A stretch of DNA of 64,000 nt from JAJEFO01 sp009843725 (GTDB taxonomy: Bacteria > Pseudomonadota > Alphaproteobacteria > Rhodobacterales > Rhodobacteraceae), in the NCBI GenBank assembly GCA_965243215.1, contig CBDEUJ010000004.1, positions 124,001 through 188,000 on the forward strand, written 5' to 3'. Shown here in pieces: positions 1 through 8,737 of the stretch. The notes under the pieces are model-generated. The model was not told the DNA's origin. It made no database searches and saw only the letters and a program-made list of their open reading frames with translations. Position 1 is the stretch's first letter. Every line of letters begins with the position of its first letter. Position numbers and translations under genes: made by a program.

Positions 1-179
1 TGCGCAGGCGTGCCCGTCCCTGCCGGAAACACGTCAAGCCGCTGGCGCGGACGCGGACCGTATGCGACATCGAATTGCGCGCCGGGCAGGCTCGCCGTCT
101 CCCGGGAGCGCATGGACATTTCGGCCTGCGCCTCGGCGAATCCGGGCATGTCCGCGGGAAGATCGTAGTCACCCGGCAT
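1..179 (-). CDS. alpha/beta hydrolase, N-terminal part (cut by window edge)
   Basis: An open frame reads leftward from an ATG at 177-179 and runs off the window, giving at least 59 residues. The visible part has an acidic N-terminal helix rich in Met and Glu, then a segment reading FDVAYGPRPRQRLDVFPAG. That segment is typical of the start of carboxylesterase/arylformamidase-like alpha/beta hydrolases. The start codon overlaps the last 11 bases of the upstream O-demethylase-like gene, so the two are probably co-translated. The catalytic Ser-Asp-His residues lie outside the window. The family call rests on a short stretch and is moderate. Confidence 0.55.
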   Translation of the reverse strand, partial: MPGDYDLPADMPGFAEAQAEMSMRSRETASLPGAQFDVAYGPRPRQRLDVFPAGTGTPA

Positions 180-1548
180 GCCGCCAGGTCTTGTAGGTTT
201 CGCGCGCGGTGACGGAGATGGGGCAGGGTCCGACCGTGCAGGCGACCGTCGTCTGGGCGTGGCGTTCCACGGTTGGCTTGTCGGACCCGCCGTCGGGTTC
301 GCCCCAGGTGAGAGCGACTTCGGTTCCCGGCTCCGCCGCCCTTTCGTCCAGCAGAGCGAGCGAGATCCAGCTTCGGAGGTTTGAGGTGTAAACCGGATAG
401 TGGGAAATCCCGACAGGCTTCCCGTCCTTCCGCACCTCGTCATAGGGGCAGGTCGCGTAGTGGGAGGCAGGCATGTCCATGAACTTGTACCGTTCGCCTT
501 CGCCGAGCTGGGACGCGAAGATCCTGACCACATCGTCCTTGGACCAGACCAGGGTGCGCTTGTGCCTGTGCGGCTTCCCTTGCCGCCTTTCCAGTGCGTC
601 GCGGCCGATGAACTCGTGGTCGAACTTCACGATATGGCCATAGCCGAGGTCGTTGGGGGTGAGATAGTACTCCTCTACCGAGGTCCCGATGAATGAACCG
701 CCGAGGGAAAGGTTGGCTTCAAGGCTCGTGGCAGGTAGCCAGTTGCGATAGTCGGCGAGCGCATCGCCCGTGTAGATCGCCGGCAATGGGGAAGGGAACC
801 AGCCGCTTTCGTGGGCGACGGTCGAGTAGGTCTTGGAACCTGCCGCGAGGAGACCTTCGGGCGCGCCGGCTTCCAGGATCGCGTCACGGACCGGATCGTA
901 GTCATCGAAGGGGCCGAAGAGCTCCAGCCCTGCGGCGCCAGCCATTCCGTGGCGCAGGGCCCGGACGCGGCGACCGGCGACGTTGATTTCACCCATGCCA
1001 AAGAACTTAAAGCCTTCTATCGGCCCGCCGTTCAGCCTTTCGAGGATTCCCCAGGCGTTCGGGCCCTGAACCTCGAATCTGTATCCCTTGCGCCGGCCGT
1101 TGTTGTCGAGGGCGCGCGAATCCAGATCGAAGTCCACGTCAAATCCGTGCTTCTCGGCATGGTACATCACCCAGTTGGCGTTCATGGGCTTGTTGACGAC
1201 ATTCGCCTTCTGTTCCTCGAGGATGAAGATGATCGCGTCGCCGACGACGTAGCCGTTTTCCGTGCAGTGGACGAACTGCTTGGCGATGTCGCGTCGCCAG
1301 TTTGACATGGAGTTGACGGCGAGAAGCTCGCAAAGCCGCCTTGTGTCCGGCCCTTCAATGTAAAGATCCGTCATGTGGAAAGACTGGTCGAAGAGGACCG
1401 CACCCTGACGCCAGGCCTCCTGCTCGTCTCGCCAGTTGGTGAACTCGGCCTTGATCGGGAACTGGTAGGGGCCAGAGGGCGCGTTCCTGAGCATTGCCAG
1501 CGGGTCGCCGGCCTCGTCGATCCTGTCCTGAAGCGTCGAAACTGACAT
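169..1548 (-). CDS. LigM/DesA-like tetrahydrofolate-dependent O-demethylase (GcvT-fold aminomethyltransferase family)
   Basis: This 459-residue protein belongs to the GcvT/aminomethyltransferase fold. Its length and its FxxWRDEQxAWRxGAVLFDQSFHMTDLYIEGPD-like N-terminus match the vanillate, 3-O-methylgallate and syringate O-demethylases. Those enzymes pass a methyl group from a methoxylated aromatic to tetrahydrofolate in the cytoplasm. The substrate here cannot be read from sequence. I chose the ATG at 1546-1548 because GGGGAGGA lies just upstream; another ATG at 1573-1575 would add nine residues. A tandem GTGGGCA motif lies about 30 bases upstream of the start. A broken copy of the N-terminus, with its own motif, is at 18006-18341. 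The downstream hydrolase overlaps its 3' end. Confidence 0.75.
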   Translation of the reverse strand: MSVSTLQDRIDEAGDPLAMLRNAPSGPYQFPIKAEFTNWRDEQEAWRQGAVLFDQSFHMTDLYIEGPDTRRLCELLAVNSMSNWRRDIAKQFVHCTENGYVVGDAIIFILEEQKANVVNKPMNANWVMYHAEKHGFDVDFDLDSRALDNNGRRKGYRFEVQGPNAWGILERLNGGPIEGFKFFGMGEINVAGRRVRALRHGMAGAAGLELFGPFDDYDPVRDAILEAGAPEGLLAAGSKTYSTVAHESGWFPSPLPAIYTGDALADYRNWLPATSLEANLSLGGSFIGTSVEEYYLTPNDLGYGHIVKFDHEFIGRDALERRQGKPHRHKRTLVWSKDDVVRIFASQLGEGERYKFMDMPASHYATCPYDEVRKDGKPVGISHYPVYTSNLRSWISLALLDERAAEPGTEVALTWGEPDGGSDKPTVERHAQTTVACTVGPCPISVTARETYKTWRHAG

Positions 1549-1578
1549 TCCCGATCCTCCCCGGTCCTTTGTCATCTT

Positions 1579-1598
1579 TAGTGGGCAGAAAATGGGCA
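1579..1598 (+). promoter_or_regulatory. tandem GTGGGCA motif, copy 1
   Basis: TAGTGGGCA is followed by AAATGGGCA with the two heptamers exactly 11 bp apart (1581 and 1592). The site lies about 30 bp upstream of the chosen start of the O-demethylase-like gene on the other strand. The same arrangement recurs at 1799, 18366, 18977 and 29090. One helical turn between half-sites suits two protein subunits on the same DNA face. Confidence 0.5.
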
Positions 1599-1798
1599 GA
1601 GTGCAAGAAGAATCTCTTCATGGAAGACGGAGGGGTCGAATCGACGGGCAGCAGGCCAGGACGAGAAGCGAGTTGCCCACGCCCTTTGGTCGCAGCCACG
1701 CTCGAATCGAAACTCCGCCTTGGCCAGACACAACGCGGCACGGGAGATTTCCGGTGGCGGCATTGGAGGCAAGCCAGAAACCCGTTGACTAATGCGCC

Positions 1799-1819
1799 TA
1801 GTGGGAACACAGTGGGCAG
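1799..1819 (+). promoter_or_regulatory. tandem GTGGGCA motif, copy 2 (before isochorismatase relic)
   Basis: GTGGGAA at 1801 and GTGGGCA at 1812 keep the 11-bp spacing of the other copies. The site precedes a broken copy of the isochorismatase-like gene at 1842. The intact gene at 29157 has an almost identical site in front of it, so this copy probably arrived by duplication of promoter and gene start together. Confidence 0.45.
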
Positions 1820-1841
1820 ATCAGGCCTAGGCCGGGGGAAC

Positions 1842-1949
1842 ATGCCGCGCACCGTCGGGATTCCGGACTTCGTGATCGAGAGGAGCATGGCCAATCGCGG
1901 CAAGCCTGGGGTCTTTGATGATCAAGTAGGCGAGTCAATCTGCTGTTAA
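1842..1949 (+). pseudogene. N-terminal relic of an isochorismatase-family hydrolase
   Basis: Reading from the ATG at 1842, about 27 codons give MPRTVGIPDFVIERSMAN followed by RGKPGVFDD. This closely matches the first 27 residues of the intact hydrolase at 29157 (MPHEVRIPDYVIERIMAK, then RGKLEVFDS). After that the similarity stops and the frame ends at 1949, before the catalytic Asp of the family. It is a truncated duplicate, not a functional small protein. The rest of 1600-1841 shows no gene I can support. Confidence 0.65.
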
Positions 1950-1989
1950 TCCGCCCGCGTGGGGCAAATGGACAACGGGGAGTTCCAAC

Positions 1990-3192
1990 ATGAAACCAAG
2001 ACATATCCTGCTGGCAGGCGCGATGGCGATGTCGGCCAGCATGGCCTTCGCCGATTGCACGAACACCGTGCCGGTGAAGACGATCTCGAACGCCTTTCCG
2101 GCCTACGAGATCATGACCGGCGTCATGGCCGGCTGCGGAAACGTGGAAAGCGAGCTTGACAAGGATCACCGGCTGAAGATCGTCGATGCGTTCTCGGCCA
2201 ATCCGTCACTCTACTCGATGACGTCACTCACGAACTCCACGTCCGTGCCGATGATCGACGCGGACCTGCTGCGTCCGCTTGACGACCTGATCGCGACGCA
2301 CGGGTCCAGCTTGAATCCGAACCAGTTCATCGAGATCGACGGCAAGACCATGGCGATTGCCGCATTCGCGAACACGCAGCATCTCATGTATCGCGAGGAC
2401 ATCTTCAGCGACCTTGGCATCGCCGTGCCGACGACCTGGGACGAGTACATCGCGGCGGCGGAGAAGATCCAGGCTGCAGGTGTCGTTGACTATCCGATCG
2501 GCCACTACATGAAGGACGGCTGGAACCTGGCCTTCGTCTTCGTCAACCACTTCCTCGGCGAGGGAGGCGAGTTCTTCAACGCCGACTGGACCCCTTCGAT
2601 CAACAACGAGAAGGGGGTGACGGTGCTGGAACGGATGGCGAAGCTCGCGACCCTCATGGACCCCGAGTACCTGGTTTCTGACACGACTTTCGTCACCAAG
2701 CAGATGCAGCAAGGCAAGATCGCCATGGCAAACCTCTGGGCATCTCGCGCCGGCGCGGTGAACGATCCGGCCGAATCTTCCGTCTCCGGAAAGGTCGTGA
2801 TGGCCGCCGGCCTGCGCGGGTCGGAGCGCATTGCGTCGACCATCTGGTGGGATGGCTGGGCAATCGCCAAGAACATCTCCGACGAGGAGGCGGCGGCGGC
2901 CATGAAGCTGATTGTCGCCTCGATGGCCGAAGACGTGATCCAGGCCAACAATGACGATGCGATCTGGCTGGCGAAGGGTTTCGTGCCGGGTGCCGCGGCC
3001 AAGGGCGCATTCGACACCGCCGCCGGGGACGCCGTGCCCTATCCAATGAACAAGTACATCGGGTCGATGCACAGCGCGCTTGGCTCGGGCCTTGCCGCCT
3101 TCATGACGGGTGACAAGGACGCGGCGGCAACGCTTGCCGACATCGAGGCCGCCTATGTTTCCGACGCCAAGGAAAAGGGCTTGCTGAAGTAA
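1990..3192 (+). CDS. extracellular solute-binding protein, family 1 (CUT1 sugar ABC importer)
   Basis: This 400-residue protein has a signal peptide (KPRH, a hydrophobic stretch, then SMAFA-DC) and the layout of MalE/UgpB-type binding proteins. It would bind a sugar or polyol in the periplasm and deliver it to the two permeases encoded next. The start ATG at 1990 has GGGGAG a few bases upstream. A G+C-rich stem-loop lies between this gene and the first permease, as often seen where the binding protein is made in excess. The ligand cannot be predicted. No ATPase gene is present in the cluster. Confidence 0.85.
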   Translation: MKPRHILLAGAMAMSASMAFADCTNTVPVKTISNAFPAYEIMTGVMAGCGNVESELDKDHRLKIVDAFSANPSLYSMTSLTNSTSVPMIDADLLRPLDDLIATHGSSLNPNQFIEIDGKTMAIAAFANTQHLMYREDIFSDLGIAVPTTWDEYIAAAEKIQAAGVVDYPIGHYMKDGWNLAFVFVNHFLGEGGEFFNADWTPSINNEKGVTVLERMAKLATLMDPEYLVSDTTFVTKQMQQGKIAMANLWASRAGAVNDPAESSVSGKVVMAAGLRGSERIASTIWWDGWAIAKNISDEEAAAAMKLIVASMAEDVIQANNDDAIWLAKGFVPGAAAKGAFDTAAGDAVPYPMNKYIGSMHSALGSGLAAFMTGDKDAAATLADIEAAYVSDAKEKGLLK

Positions 3193-3212
3193 GGCAGCAA
3201 CGCAAGAACGGG

Positions 3213-3240
3213 CGGGTGCCGGGATCGAGCGTGGCACCCG
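3213..3240 (+). terminator. intercistronic stem-loop after the binding-protein gene
   Basis: CGGGTGCC (3213-3220) pairs with GGCACCCG (3233-3240) across a 12-base loop. No T-run follows, so it is more likely an mRNA-stabilising or attenuating hairpin than a full terminator. Confidence 0.5.
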
Positions 3241-3264
3241 GTCTTCACGGCCAGGGCGGGGCAG

Positions 3265-4284
3265 ATGAAGAAAAAGACCTTCGCGATTTTCGTGGGCCCT
3301 TCGGTCTTCATGATGGTCCTCTTCATTGCCGCCCCGCTTCTTTCGATTCTCTGGCTTAGCGTCCATGTCACGCAGCCTGTCTACGAACAGGTAGAGGTCG
3401 AGATCTGCACGCCGGGTCTTCTGGGCTCGGTCTGTTCGACCGAACTGAAGACCCGGCCACTCCTGGACGAAAGCGGAAGGATCCTGACGCAGACGACCTT
3501 TGTCGGACTGCAGAGCTACCGCAACGTGATCGAGCCCGAGAAGCTGCGCTCGGCGATTGCGAACGGAAGCTGGCGGGAGTTGATGAACATACGCTTCTGG
3601 TCGGCGCTGCGATTCACGCTTGTCTTCACAATCCTCACGCTGCCGTTGGTGCTGGGCACCGGATTGCTCATTGCGCTTGCGGTCAACAACACGCTGCAGC
3701 GCATCAAGGGACCGGTGATCTTTGTCTCGCTCCTTCCGTTCATCATCACGCCGGTGATCGGCGCGCTATCGATCCGCTGGCTGTTCATCGGCGACGGCAT
3801 CCTGACGGCAGGGCTCGAATGGTGGCTGGACAGGGACATTGCCATGTTCGCCCAGGCCTGGACCATTGAACTGATGATGTACATGTACCGGGTCTGGCAC
3901 GTGGCACCTTTTGCGTTCGTGGTCTTCTACGCCGGCCTTCAGACCGTCAACAACGACGCGGTGGAAGCGGCAATCATCGATGGTGCGTCACGATGGCAGC
4001 GGCTGCGATACGTCATCATTCCGCACCTGATGCCGTTGGTGATCTTCCTGACGCTCATCCACCTGATGGACGCCTACCGGGTGTTTGAAGAAATAGTCGG
4101 CTTTTCCGCCTCCGCCTACGTCATCTCGCTGCAATGGCTGACTTACGAGTTCCTGCTTCAGGACGGCACCGGTGCACGCGCGATCAGCCGGGCATCAGCG
4201 AGCGCGATCCTGACGATGATCGGGGTCGCCGTCCTGCTCGGGCTACCGCTGCGCCGGGTATGGCGCGAACGCAAGGGGAGCTAA
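3265..4284 (+). CDS. sugar ABC transporter permease (MalF/UgpA type)
   Basis: This 339-residue inner-membrane protein has about six hydrophobic segments. Near residues 233-256 it has the EAA loop (EAAIIDGASRWQRLRYVIIP) that contacts the ATPase. An extended loop of about 50 residues lies between the first two membrane segments (about 35-90), as in MalF-type subunits. It is the first permease of the cluster and pairs with the gene that begins 4 bases after it. The partner ATPase is not encoded nearby, so a shared MsiK/UgpC-like ATPase elsewhere would be needed. Confidence 0.85.
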   Translation: MKKKTFAIFVGPSVFMMVLFIAAPLLSILWLSVHVTQPVYEQVEVEICTPGLLGSVCSTELKTRPLLDESGRILTQTTFVGLQSYRNVIEPEKLRSAIANGSWRELMNIRFWSALRFTLVFTILTLPLVLGTGLLIALAVNNTLQRIKGPVIFVSLLPFIITPVIGALSIRWLFIGDGILTAGLEWWLDRDIAMFAQAWTIELMMYMYRVWHVAPFAFVVFYAGLQTVNNDAVEAAIIDGASRWQRLRYVIIPHLMPLVIFLTLIHLMDAYRVFEEIVGFSASAYVISLQWLTYEFLLQDGTGARAISRASASAILTMIGVAVLLGLPLRRVWRERKGS

Positions 4285-4288
4285 CACC

Positions 4289-5443
4289 ATGTCGAGCGCC
4301 GCCTTGCGCCAGCCGATGAGCCTGAAGGTCCTGTCGAACGGGTTCCTGGCGTTCTGGTGCATCGTCGCGGCATTCCCGATCGCCTGGATCGCGGTCATGA
4401 GCTTCAAGACGCCCATCGACGCCTTCGATTCAAATCCCTTTCGGGTGATTCTCGGGCCGCACACGCGTACCAACATTGGCGGACTGTCGCTCATCGATAT
4501 CCTCTTGGGACTAGCGCTTGCGGGAATGCTGGTCCGTCAGGCAATCCGTTGGCTGCCTGGAAAGGTCGCCGAATACACGCCCAATGGCCGGACCGGGATA
4601 TCCTGGTTGGTTGGCGGCGGTGCCTATGCCCTTGTCTCGCTGATATTGCTGGTTGTCGTGCTGCCCGCTGTGCTGGGCGTGTTGAATCCGTTGCTGGGCC
4701 CGCTGGGAACCAGCATCGTGGGCCTGACAACGGAGCACTACGAGGCCGTCTGGATCGACCGGGGCTTCACCCGCAACTTCGCCAATTCGATGATCGTGAC
4801 GAGCGGCGTCGTGCTAGTTTCCCTGACGGTCGGCACGCTTGCCGGATACGGTCTTGCGCGAGCGGATTCGGTCATAGCCTTCTGGCTGCTGGTCGTCGCG
4901 CTGGTGTTCAGGGCGCTTCCGCATTCGGTTCTGGTCGCAGGCTACCTGCCGTATTTCATCACGTCTGCGGAGTGGCTTGCCCCGATCTTCGGCGATGCGG
5001 CACCGACACTCTACGGAAAGCCCTGGGCGATCATCGCCGTCCTTGTCGCCATCAACCAGCCTTTCACGATCTGGATGCTGAGGTCATTCTTCCAGAACAT
5101 CCCCGCAGAGCTGGACGAAGCTGCGCGGGTCGACGGATGTTCTCACTTCGGGGCGTTCAGGCGAGTCATCGTGCCGGTCATGTGGCCCGGCGTGATCACC
5201 ACGGGGTTGTTCAGTTTCCTGTTGGCGTACAATGATTTCCTCGTAACATCCCTGCTTCTGGACGCTCAGAACATGACCATGGTGCCCGCCATCGCCAACA
5301 TGTTCAACAGAGAGACCACGGCGTCGGACGAAGTGCAGGCAATCGCCGCAGCCGTCTCCATCACGGCGCCGCTGTTCGTGCTCGTGCTGGTCTTCCAAAG
5401 GCAAATCGTGTCTGGGCTGACCGCCGGCGCCGTGAAGGGGTAG
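4289..5443 (+). CDS. sugar ABC transporter permease (MalG/UgpE type)
   Basis: This 384-residue protein is the second permease of the CUT1 importer. It has an EAA motif near residues 273-290 (DEAARVDGCSHFGAFRRVIV) and a typical N-terminal start (FLAFWCIVAAFPIAWIAVMSFK). It is longer than usual MalG proteins (about 280-300 residues) because of an extra region at about 60-145 with two hydrophobic stretches. The ATG at 4289 follows AGGGGAG by about 9 bases. It is translated right after the first permease. Confidence 0.85.
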   Translation: MSSAALRQPMSLKVLSNGFLAFWCIVAAFPIAWIAVMSFKTPIDAFDSNPFRVILGPHTRTNIGGLSLIDILLGLALAGMLVRQAIRWLPGKVAEYTPNGRTGISWLVGGGAYALVSLILLVVVLPAVLGVLNPLLGPLGTSIVGLTTEHYEAVWIDRGFTRNFANSMIVTSGVVLVSLTVGTLAGYGLARADSVIAFWLLVVALVFRALPHSVLVAGYLPYFITSAEWLAPIFGDAAPTLYGKPWAIIAVLVAINQPFTIWMLRSFFQNIPAELDEAARVDGCSHFGAFRRVIVPVMWPGVITTGLFSFLLAYNDFLVTSLLLDAQNMTMVPAIANMFNRETTASDEVQAIAAAVSITAPLFVLVLVFQRQIVSGLTAGAVKG

Positions 5444-6017
5444 TCGGTTCGGCCGTACGAGGCACCATGGCAACATCGGTCCCATTGGGCCATGTGCATC
5501 AGTGTCGTCTCTTTCCTCGGTACAAAGATGAGTCAGGCCGCAGTGCCACGCCTCTCCTCTCCTGCCGGATTCGCCGAGAAGCAGGGCCAATGCCCGGCGT
5601 TCATCCACACCTGTACCAAGATCAACGGCAGACCGCCCGCCGAGGCCGACATGCAGAGGCATTTCCGCATCACCCGTCAACCTTGCATCAGATGGTCATG
5701 AGTCTCGACCGGCATGAGCTGACAGAACGCATCCCAGGTCAGCCGAGAAGCATCAGAGTGCTCGTCAGCCCGGACGGCCTGCCGACGCTGAAGTGAACAG
5801 GCCCCCAATCCGCCAGAATCGCTGTGACAAGGCATCACGCTTCTGTTACGAGTTCAGCCAAGGCAACGTAGTTGTCTCTCCGCATGTCGCGGACTTGATG
5901 CCTTCGGCATGCCTGAGGGGCGTTTCAATGCCTGGGCCGGCCTTGCATTTCCGGCCGGACCGCGAAGAATCGCATGAATGCGGAGTCCTGCAAGGCTCAG
6001 CCAAGTGGAGGAATAAA
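5444..6017. other. gene-poor gap between two ABC importer clusters
   Basis: No frame here has convincing protein features. The reading frame of the next gene stays open upstream to 5793, but that part has no ribosome site or family signature. The promoter of the allose-type operon probably lies in the last 150 bases. Confidence 0.4.
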
Positions 6018-6965
6018 ATGCTTAAGAAACTTGCTGCCACGACCGTCGCCGTGCTGATCGCGCTGCCGGTCCATGCCGAAACCTATGGCGTCCTGATGAA
6101 GACGCTGGCGAACCCGTTCTGGGGGGCGATGGAACTGGGCGTACGTGAAGGCGCCGAGGCCGCCGGCGTGGAGTATTACCTGCAGGCGGTCGAAAGCGAC
6201 CAGGCGGCCGAGCCGCAGCTCAACGTCTGCAACACCATGCTGGAGCGTCAGCCCGACGCGATGATCACTGCCGCGATCAACTCGACCATCCTGCTGCCGT
6301 GCCTCAAGCGCGCCAACGAGATGGGCATCCCGGTCGTCGATCTTGACGGCAACCTCGACCACGCGATCGCCGCGGATGCCGGAGTCGAGATCGCATTCTC
6401 GATCGGGTCGGACAACGTCGCCGCCGGCGGACAGGGAGCCGAATGGCTGGTCAGCCAGTTGGGCGCCGACGCGAGCGGGCCTGTCCTGGTGATCGAAGGC
6501 CTCTCTGGCAACATCACCGGCCAGAAACGCGCCAGAGGCTTTGCCGAAAGGCTGGCCGAGCTGGCGCCGGGCCTTGAAATCGTGGCCTCGCTGCCGGGTG
6601 ACTGGGATCGTGGCAAGGCGGCCAACATCACCAATGACATCCTGACTTCGCATCCCGATCTGGTCGCAATCTTTGCTGCCAACGACGGCATGGCGCTGGG
6701 CGCGGTTGAAACCGTCTATGCCGCGGGCAAGGGCGGCGCGGTGATCGTGATCGGCGTCGACGGCAATTCGGACGCCGTGAAATCCATCAAGGCGGGCCGG
6801 TTGAACGCTTCGGTGGCTCAGCTGCCGTACCTGGTTGGCAAGCAGGCGGTCGAGATGGTGAAGGCCGGTGGCGATTACGAAGACTGGATCTTTGTGCCCA
6901 CGATGGTGCTGACCAAGGAGATCCTGGATGCCGGCACCGATCCGATGCTGGAATACGTCAAGTAG
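6018..6965 (+). CDS. periplasmic sugar-binding protein (AlsB/RbsB-like)
   Basis: This 315-residue protein has a clear signal peptide (KKLAATTVAVLIALPVHA) and a periplasmic-binding-protein type 1 fold. YGVLMKTLANPFWGAMELGVREGA at residues 22-45, GDWDRGKA and AANDGMALGA near residue 220 resemble E. coli allose-binding AlsB. I chose the ATG at 6018 because GGAGG sits 6-8 bases upstream and it gives a proper signal peptide. It heads an operon with a permease, an ATPase and a ketose 3-epimerase, so an aldohexose, ketose or rare sugar is the likely ligand. Confidence 0.85.
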   Translation: MLKKLAATTVAVLIALPVHAETYGVLMKTLANPFWGAMELGVREGAEAAGVEYYLQAVESDQAAEPQLNVCNTMLERQPDAMITAAINSTILLPCLKRANEMGIPVVDLDGNLDHAIAADAGVEIAFSIGSDNVAAGGQGAEWLVSQLGADASGPVLVIEGLSGNITGQKRARGFAERLAELAPGLEIVASLPGDWDRGKAANITNDILTSHPDLVAIFAANDGMALGAVETVYAAGKGGAVIVIGVDGNSDAVKSIKAGRLNASVAQLPYLVGKQAVEMVKAGGDYEDWIFVPTMVLTKEILDAGTDPMLEYVK

Positions 6966-6973
6966 CGCGACGC

Positions 6974-6998
6974 GGCGGCCCGGCAAGCCCGGGCCGCC
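6974..6998 (+). terminator. strong intercistronic stem-loop
   Basis: GGCGGCCCGG (6974-6983) pairs perfectly with CCGGGCCGCC (6989-6998) over a 5-base loop. No T-run follows. It lies between binding protein and permease, where such hairpins raise the binding-protein to permease ratio. Confidence 0.55.
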
Positions 6999-7016
6999 AA
7001 TCCCGAGGCAGGGCAG

Positions 7017-7988
7017 ATGCTGAAGCTTCTGGAACGGACTCACGTGCGGCCGGAATCTCTCGCCGTGCTTGTCGGTCTGGCCGTGGTCATGGCGATCCTG
7101 TCGCCGGTGACCGGCTCGGGTGTGCGGGTCTTCCTGACCGCGAACAACTTCTTCAACATCATCCTAGCCTCGGCGACCTTCGGCATCCTCGCCATCGGCG
7201 CGACCTACGTGATCAGCGCCGCCGGGATCGACCTGTCCCTTGGCTCGGTTCTGGGTCTTGCCTCCGTCAGCGGCGCGGCGCTTGTCGTGACCCTGGAATG
7301 GCCTTGGTATTTCGCGATCATCGGGTCGCTTGGCGCGGGGGCCGCTGCGGGAGCGGTGAACGGGTTCATCATCACGCGCGGGCATGTGCCCGCCTTCATC
7401 GTCACGCTGGGCATGCTGGGGATCGCCCGCGGCCTGGCGCTGATCATATCGGATGGGCGCGGAATCTATGGCCTGCCACCCGAGATCCTGTTCCTCGGCC
7501 AAGCCAGGCCCTGGGGCATCCCGACGCCGGTTTTCATCCTGATCGCCGTCGCCCTGGTGGCGCACTACATCCTGGCACACACGCCCTTCGGCCACCACAC
7601 GCTGGCCTTGGGCGACAACGAAAACTCGGCACGCGCCACCGGCATCAACGTGCGTCGCCAGCGAATGATGCTCTACACGATCTCGGGCCTCATGGCCGGG
7701 ATAGCCGGACTGATCTTCACCGCACGGGTGAATACCGGCGATCCGACGGCAGGGCTGAGCTACGAACTTCTGGCCATCACGGCGGCAATCATCGGGGGCA
7801 CCAACCTGTTCGGCGGCAGGGGGTCCATCCTCGGCACCATGATCGGCGCACTGATCATGGGCGTCCTGCAGAACGGGCTGAACCTGATGGCCGTGCAGGC
7901 CTACTACCAGCAGATGGCCATCGGCGCCGTCCTGATTGCCGCGGTCTGGCTCGACCAGATCCGCACCAGGGGGAGGACGCTGCAATGA
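7017..7988 (+). CDS. sugar ABC transporter permease (AlsC/RbsC type)
   Basis: This 323-residue, very hydrophobic protein is of the CUT2 class. Typical segments are the GAxYVISAAGIDLSLGSVLGL stretch near residues 61-80, TLGMLGIARGLAL and the C-terminal AIIGGTNLFGGRGSILGTMIGALIMGVL. It forms the membrane channel for the binding protein upstream. Its stop codon overlaps the ATG of the ATPase gene (ATGA), which shows translational coupling. Confidence 0.88.
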   Translation: MLKLLERTHVRPESLAVLVGLAVVMAILSPVTGSGVRVFLTANNFFNIILASATFGILAIGATYVISAAGIDLSLGSVLGLASVSGAALVVTLEWPWYFAIIGSLGAGAAAGAVNGFIITRGHVPAFIVTLGMLGIARGLALIISDGRGIYGLPPEILFLGQARPWGIPTPVFILIAVALVAHYILAHTPFGHHTLALGDNENSARATGINVRRQRMMLYTISGLMAGIAGLIFTARVNTGDPTAGLSYELLAITAAIIGGTNLFGGRGSILGTMIGALIMGVLQNGLNLMAVQAYYQQMAIGAVLIAAVWLDQIRTRGRTLQ

Positions 7989-8728
7989 GCATCCTCGAAC
8001 TCTCCGGTGTCGAAAAGAGCTTTGGCGCGGTTCAGGTGCTGCACGGAGTGGACCTGAACGTCGATGCAGGCGAGGTTCTTGGCCTGGTCGGCGACAACGG
8101 TGCGGGCAAGTCCACTCTCATGAAGTCCATCACCGGCGTCTATTCCACCGACAAGGGCCACATCAGCTTCAACGGCACTGACGTCACCCGTCTGAACCCG
8201 GGCGAGAGACGCGAGATGGGGATAGAGATGATCTACCAGGATCTCGCCCTGGCCGCGCAGCAGGACGTGGCCAACAACATTTTTCTTGGACGCGAACCGA
8301 CAAAGCGGATGTTCGGATTCATCCCTTCCTTCGTCGACAAGAAGAGGATCGACCGGCAGGCGCAGGAAATGCTCGACCGGCTGGGCGTGCATGTGCCTTC
8401 AGTACACATACCGGTCGGCATGCTGTCGGGCGGGCAGCAGCAGACCATCGCCATAGCGCGCGCGCTGACATTCAAGCCCAAGCTGGTGATCATGGACGAA
8501 CCCACGGCGGCGTTGGCGGTGCGTGAGGTCGAGAGCGTACTGAAGCTGATCGAACAGATGCGCGCCGAGGGCATTGCCACGATCCTGATAAGCCACCGCC
8601 TGAACGACGTCTTCGAGGCCTGCGGACGGATCGTCGTCCTGCGCCGGGGCAACGTGATCGCTGATCTCAAGCGCGACGAAACGGACATGACCCAGGTCGT
8701 GTCCTACATCGTCGGTGCCCACGGTTGA
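7985..8728 (+). CDS. sugar ABC transporter ATPase (single-domain CUT2 type)
   Basis: This 247-residue cytoplasmic ATPase powers the upstream importer. It has Walker A GDNGAGKST (about residues 36-44), signature LSGGQQQ and Walker B KLVIMDEPTAAL with the catalytic Glu. Classical RbsA/AlsA proteins carry two ABC domains (about 500 residues). This one has a single domain and would act as a homodimer, like the FrcA-type systems of alphaproteobacteria. The ATG at 7985 overlaps the permease stop. Confidence 0.87.
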   Translation: MSILELSGVEKSFGAVQVLHGVDLNVDAGEVLGLVGDNGAGKSTLMKSITGVYSTDKGHISFNGTDVTRLNPGERREMGIEMIYQDLALAAQQDVANNIFLGREPTKRMFGFIPSFVDKKRIDRQAQEMLDRLGVHVPSVHIPVGMLSGGQQQTIAIARALTFKPKLVIMDEPTAALAVREVESVLKLIEQMRAEGIATILISHRLNDVFEACGRIVVLRRGNVIADLKRDETDMTQVVSYIVGAHG

Positions 8729-8737
8729 GTCCTTCCC

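Noticed and set aside
1640..1780. tRNA-like pieces (GGTCGAATC-type T-loop) between 1640 and 1780
   Set aside because: No acceptor or anticodon stem can be drawn; chance similarity.
2224..3366. 380-codon minus-strand frame opposite the CUT1 binding protein
   Set aside because: Composition is His/Arg-rich and featureless; the plus-strand protein has a signal peptide and family match.
5793..6017. Upstream extension of the AlsB-like protein by 75 residues
   Set aside because: The internal ATG at 6018 has a strong ribosome site and yields a standard signal peptide.
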